A stretch of 64,000 nt of DNA from Haloarchaeobius sp. HME9146 (GCF_025399835.1 NZ_JAODVR010000002.1:310001-374000); one strand, 5' to 3'; positions 26,676-34,942 are shown, counted from the first letter of the stretch. Notes: generated by a model from the sequence alone, not told the origin. Numbers and translations are program-made.

Positions 26676-27221
26676 ATGACGGCCCTCGCACCCGGGGGGA
26701 GTGCTGCCGTCGAGCACCTGCTTTCGACCCACTTCAGCCTCGACTGGTACATCCATTCCTGGTTCAGCTCACCGCTGGAGGTACACTCCACAGAGCTTGG
26801 TGTCTTCGCAGGAATCGTCCTCGCGATGCTGATTCTCCGGGGGCACATCGCGGTCGCGCTCGGACTGATGGTCTACCTGTTGATATTCGCACTCGGGTTC
26901 CCGAACGGCGAGTGGCTGTGTTCGTCCGCCCCGGATAACTGCGTGAGCAACGCGGTTCAGGGCAAGCCCTGGTATTTCCTCATCGGGATGTTGACCACGA
27001 TGTGGATCATTCCGGGCGTGATATCCACCCTGTCGCGCAGACGCTCGTCCGACCTCGCGACCCAACTCGAACAGGTCCGCGACACGCTCGGCGACGACGC
27101 GACGCTCGCCGAGGCGATGGCGTTCCTCTCAGGGAACGAGCGCGACACCCGAGCTGGGAACGTGCAGTACACGGACGGCGGGCAGGACGACACCGAAGAG
27201 CGGAACCCCGGAGAACTGTGA
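26676..27221 (+). CDS. Hypothetical membrane protein with cytoplasmic charged tail
   Basis: The 181-residue protein has three membrane helices (about residues 42-58, 60-76, 97-117) and a polar tail (about 118-181) with a short helix (LATQLEQVRDTLGDDATLAEA) and acidic end. A loop between helices two and three has two cysteines (EWLCSSAPDNC) that may form a disulfide outside. The ATG at 26676 follows an AT-rich stretch (TGAATATAGCATACTGATACC). No family recognised. Confidence 0.65.
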   Translation: MTALAPGGSAAVEHLLSTHFSLDWYIHSWFSSPLEVHSTELGVFAGIVLAMLILRGHIAVALGLMVYLLIFALGFPNGEWLCSSAPDNCVSNAVQGKPWYFLIGMLTTMWIIPGVISTLSRRRSSDLATQLEQVRDTLGDDATLAEAMAFLSGNERDTRAGNVQYTDGGQDDTEERNPGEL

Positions 27222-27283
27222 TTTATTAAAGATATCGGCCGATGGTCCGTGTTTTCCGTCGATAATCACCGGGCGATAACCAG

Positions 27284-27294
27284 TAAAAATATAT
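27284..27294 (+). promoter_or_regulatory. Putative TATA element of the HalOD1 gene
   Basis: AAAAATATATG lies about 35 bp before the ATG at 27325, compatible with an archaeal TATA box giving a very short 5' leader. Seen as sequence only. Confidence 0.4.
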
Positions 27295-27324
27295 GATACC
27301 GATAGTTACCTGTGGAGTATTGTT

Positions 27325-27597
27325 ATGGACGAAATCCAGTCGGCTTCGGGCCAGGTCCGGGGTGGGGACTCCAGTGACCGTTTCGTCGATATCGTCTTAG
27401 CAGTTGCCGAGTTTCGCGACGTCGATCCGCTCGAATTGCCACCGATCGGTGAGGTGATCGATACAGACGCGTTAGACAAGGTCCTCGACACAGAGCCCGA
27501 CGACACGACCTTCGATGTCAGTGTCGCGTTCGGCTACGCGGACTGCTTCGTCACCGTCTACTCCGACGGAACCATCGACGTCGACTCGATGCCCTGA
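27325..27597 (+). CDS. HalOD1 output domain protein
   Basis: The 90-residue acidic protein is a stand-alone HalOD1 domain, a haloarchaea-specific output module otherwise found in signal-transduction proteins. The characteristic segments are RFVDIVLAVAEFRDVDPLEL (about 26-45), PPIGEVIDTDALDKVLD, and the C-terminal VAFGYADCFVTVYSDGTIDV pattern (about 68-87). The first 25 residues are disordered. Its exact role is unknown. It is a single gene with its own TATA-like element, convergent with the MBL hydrolase downstream. Confidence 0.85.
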   Translation: MDEIQSASGQVRGGDSSDRFVDIVLAVAEFRDVDPLELPPIGEVIDTDALDKVLDTEPDDTTFDVSVAFGYADCFVTVYSDGTIDVDSMP

Positions 27598-27702
27598 GCC
27601 GCTCCCTCCGAACCGATACCAACACCGTACTCGCTGTCGTTCTCTTGCTTCTCTCTTCGCAGGTCCAGATTTCCTGACTCAGTCCACCACTGGCTGCCTG
27701 GC

Positions 27703-28491
27703 CTACAGCTGGTCGACGGTCGCTATCGCATCCGGGTCGTGTCCCACGACCACGGTCGCGTCGAACCGCGTCGCCAGATCGTCCAACCGTGCACAGCTCT
27801 CCAGCCACAACTCCTTGTTCCAGAGCAGTGAACCGCCCATCGGCCGCCGTTCAGTCCAGTTCTCCTCGACGTAGCCGATATCGCCAGCCAGAATGACGGG
27901 TCCATCCGCACGGTCGATGACCGTCGCGACGAGGCCGGGTGAATGCCCGGGGAGGTGGAACAGGTCCACATCGGGGAACGGACTGGCGCGCGGCCCCGAG
28001 ACGAGCTGCCAGTTCAGCTCGTGGTCGAAGTCGCCTTCCAGATACGCCTCGTCCCCGTGGGCGGTCTTCGCGCTCACGTACGCGAACTCGAACTCGTCGC
28101 GGTGGACAAAGATTGGAACCTCGGTCCCTTCGAAATTGTGTAGGCCCCCCGCATGGTCGAGGTGGAGGTGGCTCATGACCACGGCGTCGATATCCTCCAG
28201 CGAGTACCCGACCGACGCCAGATCTTCCGACAATGGCCGTGCCCCCTCGTGGGTGAACGCGTCGTACATGTCGGCCGGCCAGTGCCCATCACCCGCGTCG
28301 GGATGCGAGCCGGTGTCCCAGAGGATGGTCGCGTTGGGGTGGTCGATGACCACGTTGTAGACGGGACAGCGGCGACGCTCGTGACTCGGATTCGGGTCCG
28401 AGGCGGTCGCGACGGCTGCCCCCTCGAAGATGAACGACTCGTCGGCGACGATGTGCCCGCGAGGGACGGGCGTGAGGTCGATACTCGACAT
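27703..28491 (-). CDS. Metallo-beta-lactamase fold hydrolase (AHL-lactonase-like)
   Basis: From Met at 28491 the product is 262 residues. SHLHLDHAGGL (about 105-115) is the H-x-H-x-D-H metal motif; a further metal histidine occurs in FHLPGHSPGLVATV (about 182-195), the conserved Asp in ILAGDIGYVEENW, and a final His in VVVGHDPD near the C-terminus. The N-terminal VIDHPNATILWDTG fits the N-acyl-homoserine-lactonase family of MBL proteins. In archaea the substrate is unproven; a lactone or ester is likely. The start at 28491 is preferred over upstream codons to 28545, which lack homologous character. Divergent from UspA. Confidence 0.88.
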   Translation of the reverse strand: MSSIDLTPVPRGHIVADESFIFEGAAVATASDPNPSHERRRCPVYNVVIDHPNATILWDTGSHPDAGDGHWPADMYDAFTHEGARPLSEDLASVGYSLEDIDAVVMSHLHLDHAGGLHNFEGTEVPIFVHRDEFEFAYVSAKTAHGDEAYLEGDFDHELNWQLVSGPRASPFPDVDLFHLPGHSPGLVATVIDRADGPVILAGDIGYVEENWTERRPMGGSLLWNKELWLESCARLDDLATRFDATVVVGHDPDAIATVDQL

Positions 28492-28631
28492 AACGATGAA
28501 TGAGTGGCCAGCCCGGAAACGGTTTCTGGAGACCAGCGAGCCCACGCGCTTGCTGGCACATTCTCACAACGATGGAACCATGTCCCACATATATCAGCAG
28601 GGAGACCGAAGAACCAGGTGGAGTATCGACC

Positions 28632-29255
28632 ATGTACGAGCACATCCTGGTTCCGACAGACGGTAGCCCCGGCTCCGAGAACGCCACCAAACACGCACTC
28701 GAACTGGCCGAGCGATTCGGCTCGACAGTCCATGCGCTCTACGTGGAGAGCCCGCAGCGTGACTTCCAAGAACTCGACGGGCGACCGAATCCACCATCGA
28801 GTGACGAGGCACTCGCGAAGGTGACCGACGTCGCCGAGAGACACGACGTCACAGTCGAGACCGCCGTCGAGGTCGGCGCACCCCACGAGCGCATCCGGGC
28901 GTACGCCGAGGAGAACGACATCGACCTCATCGTCCTCGGGACCCATGCACGGACGGGCGTCGACCGCTACCTGCTGGGGAGCGTCACGGAGCGGGTCATC
29001 CGGACCGTCGACACACCCACGCTCGTCGTCCGGCTCGACAAGTCGGACTTCGTGGTCAAGACGGCAGAGCAAGCGATCGACCTGTCCGTCGAAGCCCTGC
29101 GCGAGGAGGGATACACGGACATCTCGGTCGACGAAGACCCCTACCGCGAGGAGCCGCTGTGGGTCGTCCGCGCGGACGCTGACGGCGAAAGTCGAACCGT
29201 GTACGTCGACAACCGGAGCGGGAACACTCGGGTGCTCGGCCGTCGAAAGGAATGA
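28632..29255 (+). CDS. UspA-family universal stress protein with C-terminal extension
   Basis: The 207-residue protein has a typical Usp domain (residues 1-140): MYEHILVPTDGSPGS opening, and the ATP-binding GTHARTGVDRYLLGSVTERVIR near 105-126 (G-x2-G-x9-G(S) pattern). The remaining 65 residues (AEQAIDLSVEALREEGYTDI onward) form an added small alpha/beta domain, seen in some haloarchaeal Usp proteins. The frame is open to 28500, but the Usp opening fixes the start at 28632. A TATA-like CATATATCAG lies about 45 bp upstream. Confidence 0.9.
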   Translation: MYEHILVPTDGSPGSENATKHALELAERFGSTVHALYVESPQRDFQELDGRPNPPSSDEALAKVTDVAERHDVTVETAVEVGAPHERIRAYAEENDIDLIVLGTHARTGVDRYLLGSVTERVIRTVDTPTLVVRLDKSDFVVKTAEQAIDLSVEALREEGYTDISVDEDPYREEPLWVVRADADGESRTVYVDNRSGNTRVLGRRKE

Positions 29256-29389
29256 CCCAGAATCGGGGGGTCGCTGAACTGGCGGATTCCTTCTGATTTG
29301 CTACCGTTCTCGCTGCAACAGTCGGTCGTCAGAACCGCGTACTACCGACGTGACCAACTCTCCACTACCGAGAGGACTCCAGTCTAATC

Positions 29390-29590
29390 CTACCTGTTCG
29401 CCAGTGAGTTATCAACGGTTCGTAGCAACAACAGACCCGCGGCGAGAATCGAGAATATGATAAACACGACAAGTTTCTCGAAGGCGAACTGGTTGTGTTC
29501 CCAGACGCTCGGTTCGAATATGAAGAACGCCAGAAGGAGTTCCACTCCCAGCACTTGACCGGTCCATTTGAGCGCAGGTACGAGCTTCAC
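29390..29590 (-). CDS. Small two-helix membrane protein
   Basis: A 66-residue frame with GTG start at 29590 encodes two membrane helices (GQVLGVELLLAFFIFEPS and FEKLVVFIIFSILAAGLLLL), with a short polar turn and tail. No ATG start is available in this frame before an upstream stop. It lies between UspA and the alcohol dehydrogenase on the opposite strand. The hydrophobicity pattern supports a real protein, but codon bias is modest. Confidence 0.45.
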   Translation of the reverse strand: MKLVPALKWTGQVLGVELLLAFFIFEPSVWEHNQFAFEKLVVFIIFSILAAGLLLLRTVDNSLANR

Positions 29591-29688
29591 TTTGTCTAGT
29601 CCAAGAGTTCAGCCCGTAATCAGTTTGGTGTCTCAATTTTCAACAGGGTCGCTGAACTGTTAAGCCGCCCGCGTGGCATTGCACTGCC

Positions 29689-30750
29689 ATGCGCGCACTC
29701 GTACTCGAGGCCTACGGTGAGCCACTCGTTCTCGAATCAATCGACCCACCCGAACCGGCTCCGCATGGAGCGGTCATCGACGTGGACGCCTGCGGCATCT
29801 GTCGGAGCGACTGGCACGCCTGGCAGGGCCACGGCGAGTGGGCCGACGACCAGGTCCCCCTCGGGCAGGTACTGGGCCACGAACCCGCGGGAACCGTCGT
29901 GAAAGTCGGCGACCAGGTCTCCGAGATCCAGGTCGGTGACAGGGTCGCGGTCCCGTTCAACCTCGGCGACGGCACCTGTCCGCAGTGTCGCAACGGCCAC
30001 GGGAACGTCTGCGACGACGGCTACGCCCTCGGGTTCGAGGCCGATGCACCGGGCGCGTTCGCCGAACAGGTCCACGTCCCCCACGCCGACTTCAACGCGG
30101 TCAGCCTCCCGGACGGAGTATCCGCAGAGGACGTGGCCGCACTCGGCTGTCGATACGTCACAGCCTTCCACGCGCTCTCGCACCGTGCCGAGGTGCAAGG
30201 TGGCGACTGGGTCGCCGTCCACGGCTGTGGCGGCCTCGGCCTCGCAGGCGTGCAGATCGCGTCGGCGCTCGGGGCCAGCGTCGTCGCCGTGGACGTTCGC
30301 GAGGAACCCCTCGACATGGCGACCGACCTCGGGGCGGACGTGACGGTCGACGCCACCGAGGTCGACGACGTGCCAGCCGAAATTCGACACCGGACCAATG
30401 GAGGAGCCGACGTATCCGTGGATGCACTCGGCCGCGCCGAGACCTGCCGAAACAGCGTCGAGTGCCTCGCCACACGCGGCACACACGTCCAGCTCGGGCT
30501 GACCACCGAGGCGGAGAAGGGCGAGGTCTCGCTCCCCATCGACGCGATGACGCGCTGGGACGTTGACTTCCTCGGGTCGCGGGGGATGCCGCCCTCGCGG
30601 TACGACGAACTGCTCACGATGATGGCCTCGGGCCGCCTCGACCCGGCCGCACTCGTGACGAAGCGTGTCTCGCTGGATGCGGTCTCGGACCGACTCGGCG
30701 CGATGAGCGAGTACGAGACTGCAGGGTTTGAAGTTGTCACAGAGTTCTGA
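29689..30750 (+). CDS. Zinc-dependent alcohol dehydrogenase (MDR family)
   Basis: The 353-residue protein is a medium-chain dehydrogenase. CGICRSDWHAWQGHG (about 36-50) provides the catalytic zinc cysteine, GHEPAGTVVKVG the zinc His-Glu (about 65-76), and GCGGLGLAGVQIASALGA (about 180-197) the NAD(P)-binding loop. The structural-zinc motif is CPQCRNGHGNVC with Asp at the place of the first cysteine, a known variant. Its last codons and about 14 bp of 3' sequence are duplicated, in decayed form, at 31495-31571 beyond OsmC. Confidence 0.92.
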   Translation: MRALVLEAYGEPLVLESIDPPEPAPHGAVIDVDACGICRSDWHAWQGHGEWADDQVPLGQVLGHEPAGTVVKVGDQVSEIQVGDRVAVPFNLGDGTCPQCRNGHGNVCDDGYALGFEADAPGAFAEQVHVPHADFNAVSLPDGVSAEDVAALGCRYVTAFHALSHRAEVQGGDWVAVHGCGGLGLAGVQIASALGASVVAVDVREEPLDMATDLGADVTVDATEVDDVPAEIRHRTNGGADVSVDALGRAETCRNSVECLATRGTHVQLGLTTEAEKGEVSLPIDAMTRWDVDFLGSRGMPPSRYDELLTMMASGRLDPAALVTKRVSLDAVSDRLGAMSEYETAGFEVVTEF

Positions 30751-31037
30751 CGGCGAGCCTCTCTGTTCGGGTGGGAGTGGACATGACTACCGGATTCCTC
30801 CCACGGCTCAAGCCGTGGGGTTCCTCCTCGCATCCATCTGAAATGCGACCTGCGTACATCAGCGATATCGATTCCAATACTTGCCGAGATGGATGACTCC
30901 GCCGGACTCCCCATCTGCGGCAATCCAGGAGTTTGAGTTGTTGTAAACCCCAAATCGGTGAGAACGAGCGTCATGGACGGCAGCGTATCTGACCACAGTC
31001 GTTCGCTTGATGGGGTGACGTCTCGTCGACCTACTCC
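30751..31037. other. Intergenic region between ADH and OsmC, with palindrome
   Basis: About 290 bp without a convincing frame. It carries the perfect palindrome at 30800-30819 (annotated separately) flanked on both sides by TTCCTCC. The rest shows no recognisable gene. Its composition is less GC-biased than the flanking ADH gene. Confidence 0.4.
30800..30819. repeat. Perfect 9-bp-arm palindrome, insertion-element-like
   Basis: CCCACGGCT-CA-AGCCGTGGG forms a hairpin with a 2-nt spacer, framed by TTCCTCC at 30793-30800 (approximately) and after 30820. Hairpins of this composition are common at the ends of IS200/IS605-group (TnpA/TnpB) elements in Halobacteria. No transposase is present here, so it may be a solo end or a transcription terminator for the ADH gene. 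Confidence 0.4.
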
Positions 31038-31490
31038 ATGAGCGAGGCAGACCACATAGAACGGTTCGCAGTATCGGCCGAAAGTGAGAGCGAGACGAAG
31101 ACGGTCGTCGAGTCGCGTAACTTTGAATTCGTCGTTGATGAGCCATCGTCACTGGGGGGCACGAACGACGGACCAAACCCTGTCGAATACCTCATTGGAG
31201 CGTGGGCCGGCTGTCTCAACGTCGTGGTGCACACCGTCAGCGAAGAGCGCGGGATCGATCTTGAAAGCGTCAAGATAGAGATCGAAGGCGACCTCGACCC
31301 ACGGAAGTTTCTGGGCCTCAACGAAGACGTCCGAGCGGGCTATCAGGAGATCAACGTCCGGATCGAAATTGAATCTGACGCCGACGAGGAAGCTCTAGAA
31401 GCGTTAGGCGTGGAGGTCGAGGAACGCTGTCCCGTCGGCGACAACATCGACAATCCGACTCCAACAGATGTGGCCATCGAAGTGGCTTGA
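31038..31490 (+). CDS. OsmC family protein
   Basis: The 150-residue protein has the OsmC/Ohr fold: GGTNDGPNPVEYLIGAWAGCLNV (approx. 40-62; only part of the pattern quoted) holds the first redox cysteine within the central helix, and VEERCPVGDNIDNPTP (about 131-146) the second. These two cysteines form the peroxidatic centre in the family, which reduces organic hydroperoxides. The gene is flanked by a hairpin upstream and a fossil ADH tail downstream, suggesting the OsmC segment entered within a duplicated ADH locus. Confidence 0.9.
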   Translation: MSEADHIERFAVSAESESETKTVVESRNFEFVVDEPSSLGGTNDGPNPVEYLIGAWAGCLNVVVHTVSEERGIDLESVKIEIEGDLDPRKFLGLNEDVRAGYQEINVRIEIESDADEEALEALGVEVEERCPVGDNIDNPTPTDVAIEVA

Positions 31491-31494
31491 ACAA

Positions 31495-31571
31495 TCACTC
31501 GACGGGGTGGCTGACCGCGTCGCCGCGATGACTACGAGACCCAGGGCGTCGAGGTCGTCACCGAGTTCTGA
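31495..31571 (+). pseudogene. Fossil C-terminus of a second alcohol dehydrogenase
   Basis: Read in two frames, the segment gives SLDGVADRVAAM and then YETQGVEVVTEF-stop. The ADH at 29689-30750 ends SLDAVSDRLGAM-SEYETAGFEVVTEF-stop. The homology includes the stop and continues into GACGCCGAGCCTG after it (ADH: GACGGCGAGCCTC). A 4-base deletion after the ATG codon breaks the frame. This is clear evidence of a former duplicate of the ADH 3' end. It lies 4 bp after the OsmC stop. Confidence 0.75.
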
Positions 31572-31972
31572 CGCCGAGCCTGTATTTTCAGGAGCATTCT
31601 AGAGCCTAATCCTGAACTGACACCGTCAGTCCAGTAGTGGCGGGTGCTGATATTACCGCACAAGCACCCAGAGACCTGCACTACCACCCATAGAAGAACA
31701 ATCACAGGCGCCGAACAATCAATCCTGAATAGATATCAAGTAATACAATTATCGTTGACTGCATCATTGTCGAACTTGCAGTTACCCCTCAAATACCGAC
31801 TCGCATCTTCGAGACGGTGAGACCTGTTACAGGGAGCTGTATCTCTCATGTTCAGGGGCAACCCGCTCCACCACTGAGGTGGAGTCTACCCCCCAACATC
31901 CATTCGGTGTCAGTACATCTAACCGCTACTTGAGGTTTTACTAGCCTCGCCAGATAGAGCCCTCACCGGAGA
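31572..31972. other. 400-bp AT-richer intergenic region
   Basis: No gene-like frame is seen. A small inverted repeat, CTCCAC-cactgag-GTGGAG (about 31867-31885), precedes a C-run and could terminate or structure the 3' end of the MFS gene transcribed toward it. The composition is lower in G+C than flanking genes. Confidence 0.35.
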
Positions 31973-33262
31973 TCAATCGTCCGATACTGTCCGACCTCGT
32001 GACTCCGGCGCAGGCGCGGGTGGTTCGTGCGTTCCGAACTCGGGGTGGGTCTCCTCCATCCACAGGTACACGACCGCCCCGGAGACCAGCATCGACACCC
32101 CGGTCAGGTAGAACGCGGCCTCGGCGTTCACGAACTCCATCGAGAGCCCGATGACGACGGCACCCACGGCGTAGCCCGAGTCGCGCCACATTCGATACAC
32201 GCCCATTCCGGCCGAGCGCCACGTCGGGTGCGCGGCGTCGCTCGGGACCGTCATCAGGTTCGGATAGAGCAGTGCCATCCCGATGCCGGAGACGGCGGCC
32301 ATGGCGACCCACGGGAGGTACCCCTCGACGAACACCATCCCGAGCACGCCCGCTGCCGCGAGGAACATCCCCGCGATGACCGGGGGGCGACGACCGATAC
32401 GGTCTGCCAGTCCACCCGTGCCAATCTGCAGGAAGTACATCGCGCTGTGGACGCCGATGACCACGCCGACCGCACCGATGCCCAACCCCTGGCTCGTCAG
32501 GTAGAGGGGCACCGCGATCCAGAACAGCGTATCCACGAAGTTCTCGATATGGCCGGCCTGGGCCGCGGCGAACAGCGTCCGGTCGCCGTACGTCGCACGC
32601 TTCAGGACCGCCCCGAACGAGAGGTTCGCGTCGTGGTGGTCGTCGTCACCCTCCGCCTTCGCGTACTGGACGGTCTCGCGTATCAGGAACACCGATATCA
32701 GGAAGGCCAGCACGACCACGACGGCGAGGAAGTAGAACGGCTCCGGTCGAAGTCCTGTCCGGGCTGCAATCGCGCCGGTGACCCACGCACCCACCGCGAC
32801 ACCGGTGTAGCCGAACGCCTCATCGATACCGACCGCGAGGCCGCGCTGGTCCGGGCCCGCGAGGTCGATCTTCGCGTTGATGGCCATGCTCCACGTCAGC
32901 GCCTGGTTGATTCCCAGGAGGACGTTCCCGACCGTGATCCACGCCCAGTTGGGTGCGAAGACGAGGATGAGCGGGAGCGGCAGGGCAGTCACCCAGCCGA
33001 GGACGAGAACTGGTTTGCGGCCGTACTCCTCACCCCACTTGCCGGCGTAGAGGTTGAGCAGCGATTTGACGACGCCGAAGGAGACGACGAATGAGCCGAT
33101 GACGACCACGGATTCCACCCCGAGCACGTCCCGGCCAAGAACCGGGACCACGGCACGCTCGGAGCCGATGGTGAGTCCGGTCGCGAACACCAGCAGGACG
33201 TGCAACGAGAACTGGCCGATGTGCGCACGGATGCCCTGTTCCAGGTCTGTTGCTGCACTCAT
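31973..33262 (-). CDS. Major facilitator superfamily transporter
   Basis: The 429-residue protein has 12 predicted membrane helices. GKWGEEYGRKPVLVLGW (about residues 74-90) is the MFS loop 2-3 motif (G-x3-D/E-R-x-G-R-[K/R]), with the second-half copy GGLADRIGRRPPVIAG near 278-293. A central charged loop (AKAEGDDDHHDAN, near 202-214) separates the halves. Substrate unknown; drug or metabolite efflux is common for this type. Divergent from the HTH_10 regulator, with 86 bp between starts. Confidence 0.9.
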   Translation of the reverse strand: MSAATDLEQGIRAHIGQFSLHVLLVFATGLTIGSERAVVPVLGRDVLGVESVVVIGSFVVSFGVVKSLLNLYAGKWGEEYGRKPVLVLGWVTALPLPLILVFAPNWAWITVGNVLLGINQALTWSMAINAKIDLAGPDQRGLAVGIDEAFGYTGVAVGAWVTGAIAARTGLRPEPFYFLAVVVVLAFLISVFLIRETVQYAKAEGDDDHHDANLSFGAVLKRATYGDRTLFAAAQAGHIENFVDTLFWIAVPLYLTSQGLGIGAVGVVIGVHSAMYFLQIGTGGLADRIGRRPPVIAGMFLAAAGVLGMVFVEGYLPWVAMAAVSGIGMALLYPNLMTVPSDAAHPTWRSAGMGVYRMWRDSGYAVGAVVIGLSMEFVNAEAAFYLTGVSMLVSGAVVYLWMEETHPEFGTHEPPAPAPESRGRTVSDD

Positions 33263-33348
33263 TGCCCATCCGTTGTGCGAGTACCCGTGAATCAGTAGTG
33301 CCGGACATGACCGGCACCCCTATTCACGCGGCGGCCTACATTCCACCC

Positions 33349-34083
33349 ATGAGTCTGTACCAGGCCTCGTTCCGGGTGCGACACGAGTGCCCGTATCGCG
33401 ACCTCTCCGAGCGCTACCCGGACCTCACCATTCGCGAGTGGTACCTCAGCGAGTGCCAGGTGCTCGAGATAACGTCTGCCGACACGCCGACCGAGCAGTT
33501 GCTCGAGGACATCAGGGAACTCGGGACGGTCCTCCACGAGTCGGTCGACGAGTCTGGTGTCCACGTCGTCACGCAATCGTGTCTCTGTTCGCTGGAGGGT
33601 TCCATCATCGAACGGTTCGAAGACCACGCGTGCCTCTACCAGCCACCCACGGTCCATCAACAGGGCTGGGAACACTACACCGTCATCGCGTTCGACGAAG
33701 GTGACGTGCGTTCCCTCCTCTCCGAACTCGACGCCGACCGCGATATCGAGGTACTCTCGAAGACCGCCCTCGCCGAACAACAGGTCCCCCACAGCATGCT
33801 GACGCCGGTCGACCAGCTGTTCGAGGGGCTTACCGACCGACAGCTGGCCGCCCTCCAGCTCGCCCTCGAACGTGGCTACTACGAGCAGCCACGGAAGACG
33901 TCGCTCCGTGACCTCGCTGCCCAGACCTCGGTCGCGCGGTCGACGTTCGAGGAGCATCTGCGCAAGGCCGAGAACAAGTTGCTCACGAACGCCGGGCAGT
34001 TCCTCCGGTTGCTGACCGCGATGTCGTCGGGCAACCCGCTGCAGGTCGACCGGGACGCTCCCGCGGTAGATACTGCGGACTGA
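33349..34083 (+). CDS. HTH_10 (bacterio-opsin activator type) transcription regulator
   Basis: From Met at 33349 the product is 244 residues. The C-terminal 60 residues hold the HTH_10 domain: LTDRQLAALQLALERGYYEQ followed by TSLRDLAAQTSVARSTFEEH and LRKAENKLL, the usual helix-turn-helix. The N-terminal part (MSLYQASFRVRHECPYRDLS) is a ligand-sensing domain found in DmsR/Bat relatives, with Cys residues (EC, SCLC) that could bind metal. The frame opens at 33250, but this Met fits the family. It is divergent from the MFS transporter and might regulate it. A nonamer mini-array begins 2 bp after the stop. Confidence 0.9.
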   Translation: MSLYQASFRVRHECPYRDLSERYPDLTIREWYLSECQVLEITSADTPTEQLLEDIRELGTVLHESVDESGVHVVTQSCLCSLEGSIIERFEDHACLYQPPTVHQQGWEHYTVIAFDEGDVRSLLSELDADRDIEVLSKTALAEQQVPHSMLTPVDQLFEGLTDRQLAALQLALERGYYEQPRKTSLRDLAAQTSVARSTFEEHLRKAENKLLTNAGQFLRLLTAMSSGNPLQVDRDAPAVDTAD

Positions 34084-34084
34084 A

Positions 34085-34147
34085 CCGTGTAGACGGTTTA
34101 CACGGTCTACACCGTTTTTCCTTCGAGAACGGTGTGGACAGCCTCAC
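34085..34147. repeat. Seven-unit nonamer mini-array, like the parA-upstream array
   Basis: In strict 9-bp register the sequence reads CCGTGTAGA, CGGTTTACA, CGGTCTACA, CCGTTTTTC, CTTCGAGAA, CGGTGTGGA, CAGCCTCAC. The first three and the sixth match the unit pattern of the 56189-57556 array; CCGTGTAGA also occurs there at 57060-57068. It contains the dyad ACCGT-gtag-ACGGT (34084-34097). It sits between convergent genes and could also act as a bidirectional terminator (T-run at 34115-34119). Confidence 0.6.
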
Positions 34148-34785
34148 GAGAGGCTCGGGAGCGGGTCGACCAGCACGACTGCCGTGCCGTCGATGACGGT
34201 CTTACCCGCATCGTTCTCGATGCGCGTCGAGAGTTCGAAGCGGCGCTCGCCGAGGTCCTCGAGTATCTCGCAGGTGGCGTGCATCGTCTCCCCGATGTCG
34301 ACTGGTCGCTCGAATTCGAGGTTCTGGGAGAGGTAGATGGTCAATCCCGGGAAGCAGGCGAGTGCCGCACTGATGAGGCCGGAGACCAGCGTCCCGTGAG
34401 CGATCCGGTGCCCGAATCGTGTCTCCGTGGCGAACGCCTCGCTGAGATGGAGGGCGTTCGTGTCCCCGGTCGCCTCCGCGAACGTGCGCACGTCCCCCTC
34501 GGTGAGGGATCTGGTGAACGTCACGCTGTCTCCGACCGAGAGCTGCCCAGGATGCTGAATCGACAGGTCGAACGCTCCCCTGGCTCGCCCGTACGGAATC
34601 CGGGGGACCGTCACCGAACCCACATGGCTAAGATGTGGCTGTGGCTGGTTCACGTACTCCTCCGGAGCCGTCTGAAAGAGCTCGCGACAGTCCTGCGAGC
34701 AGAAGGTGTAGGTCTCGCCCTCGAACCGCACCGTCTCGGCGTCCGCTTCCTCGACGTCCATCCCGCAGACCGGGTCGATTGGCAT
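34144..34785 (-). CDS. YHS domain - MaoC-like dehydratase fusion
   Basis: The 213-residue protein joins an N-terminal YHS domain (residues 1-45: DPVCGMDVEEADAETVRFEG, then YTFCSQDCRELF with three cysteines for metal) to a MaoC/hot-dog domain (about 75-213). FAEATGDTNALHLSEAFA and FGHRIAHGTLVSGLISA give the conserved Asp-His pair of (R)-specific enoyl-CoA hydratases. The fold hydrates trans-2-enoyl-CoA. The fusion suggests metal-linked control of the hydratase. The end abuts the nonamer mini-array. Confidence 0.87.
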   Translation of the reverse strand: MPIDPVCGMDVEEADAETVRFEGETYTFCSQDCRELFQTAPEEYVNQPQPHLSHVGSVTVPRIPYGRARGAFDLSIQHPGQLSVGDSVTFTRSLTEGDVRTFAEATGDTNALHLSEAFATETRFGHRIAHGTLVSGLISAALACFPGLTIYLSQNLEFERPVDIGETMHATCEILEDLGERRFELSTRIENDAGKTVIDGTAVVLVDPLPSLS

Positions 34786-34942
34786 GGATATTGACTCCAG
34801 TGACTCCCCCTCGAGGCACTGCTGTCGAGTACGGGGTCCACCACTATCGCGGTTGCCCGGACGGCTCCGGGGCTAGACTGCCGGGAACTAGCCACATCGG
34901 CCCCACGTTTTTCGGCGGCGAGCGACACGTCCCAGACGGCAC

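Noticed and set aside
31867-31885. Small inverted repeat CTCCAC/GTGGAG as a transposon end
   Set aside because: Arms of 6 bp are too short and there is no matching copy or target duplication nearby.
32027-33094. A 355-codon plus-strand frame opposite the MFS transporter
   Set aside because: Arg/His-rich composition and no hydrophobic or domain pattern; the MFS frame is clearly the gene.
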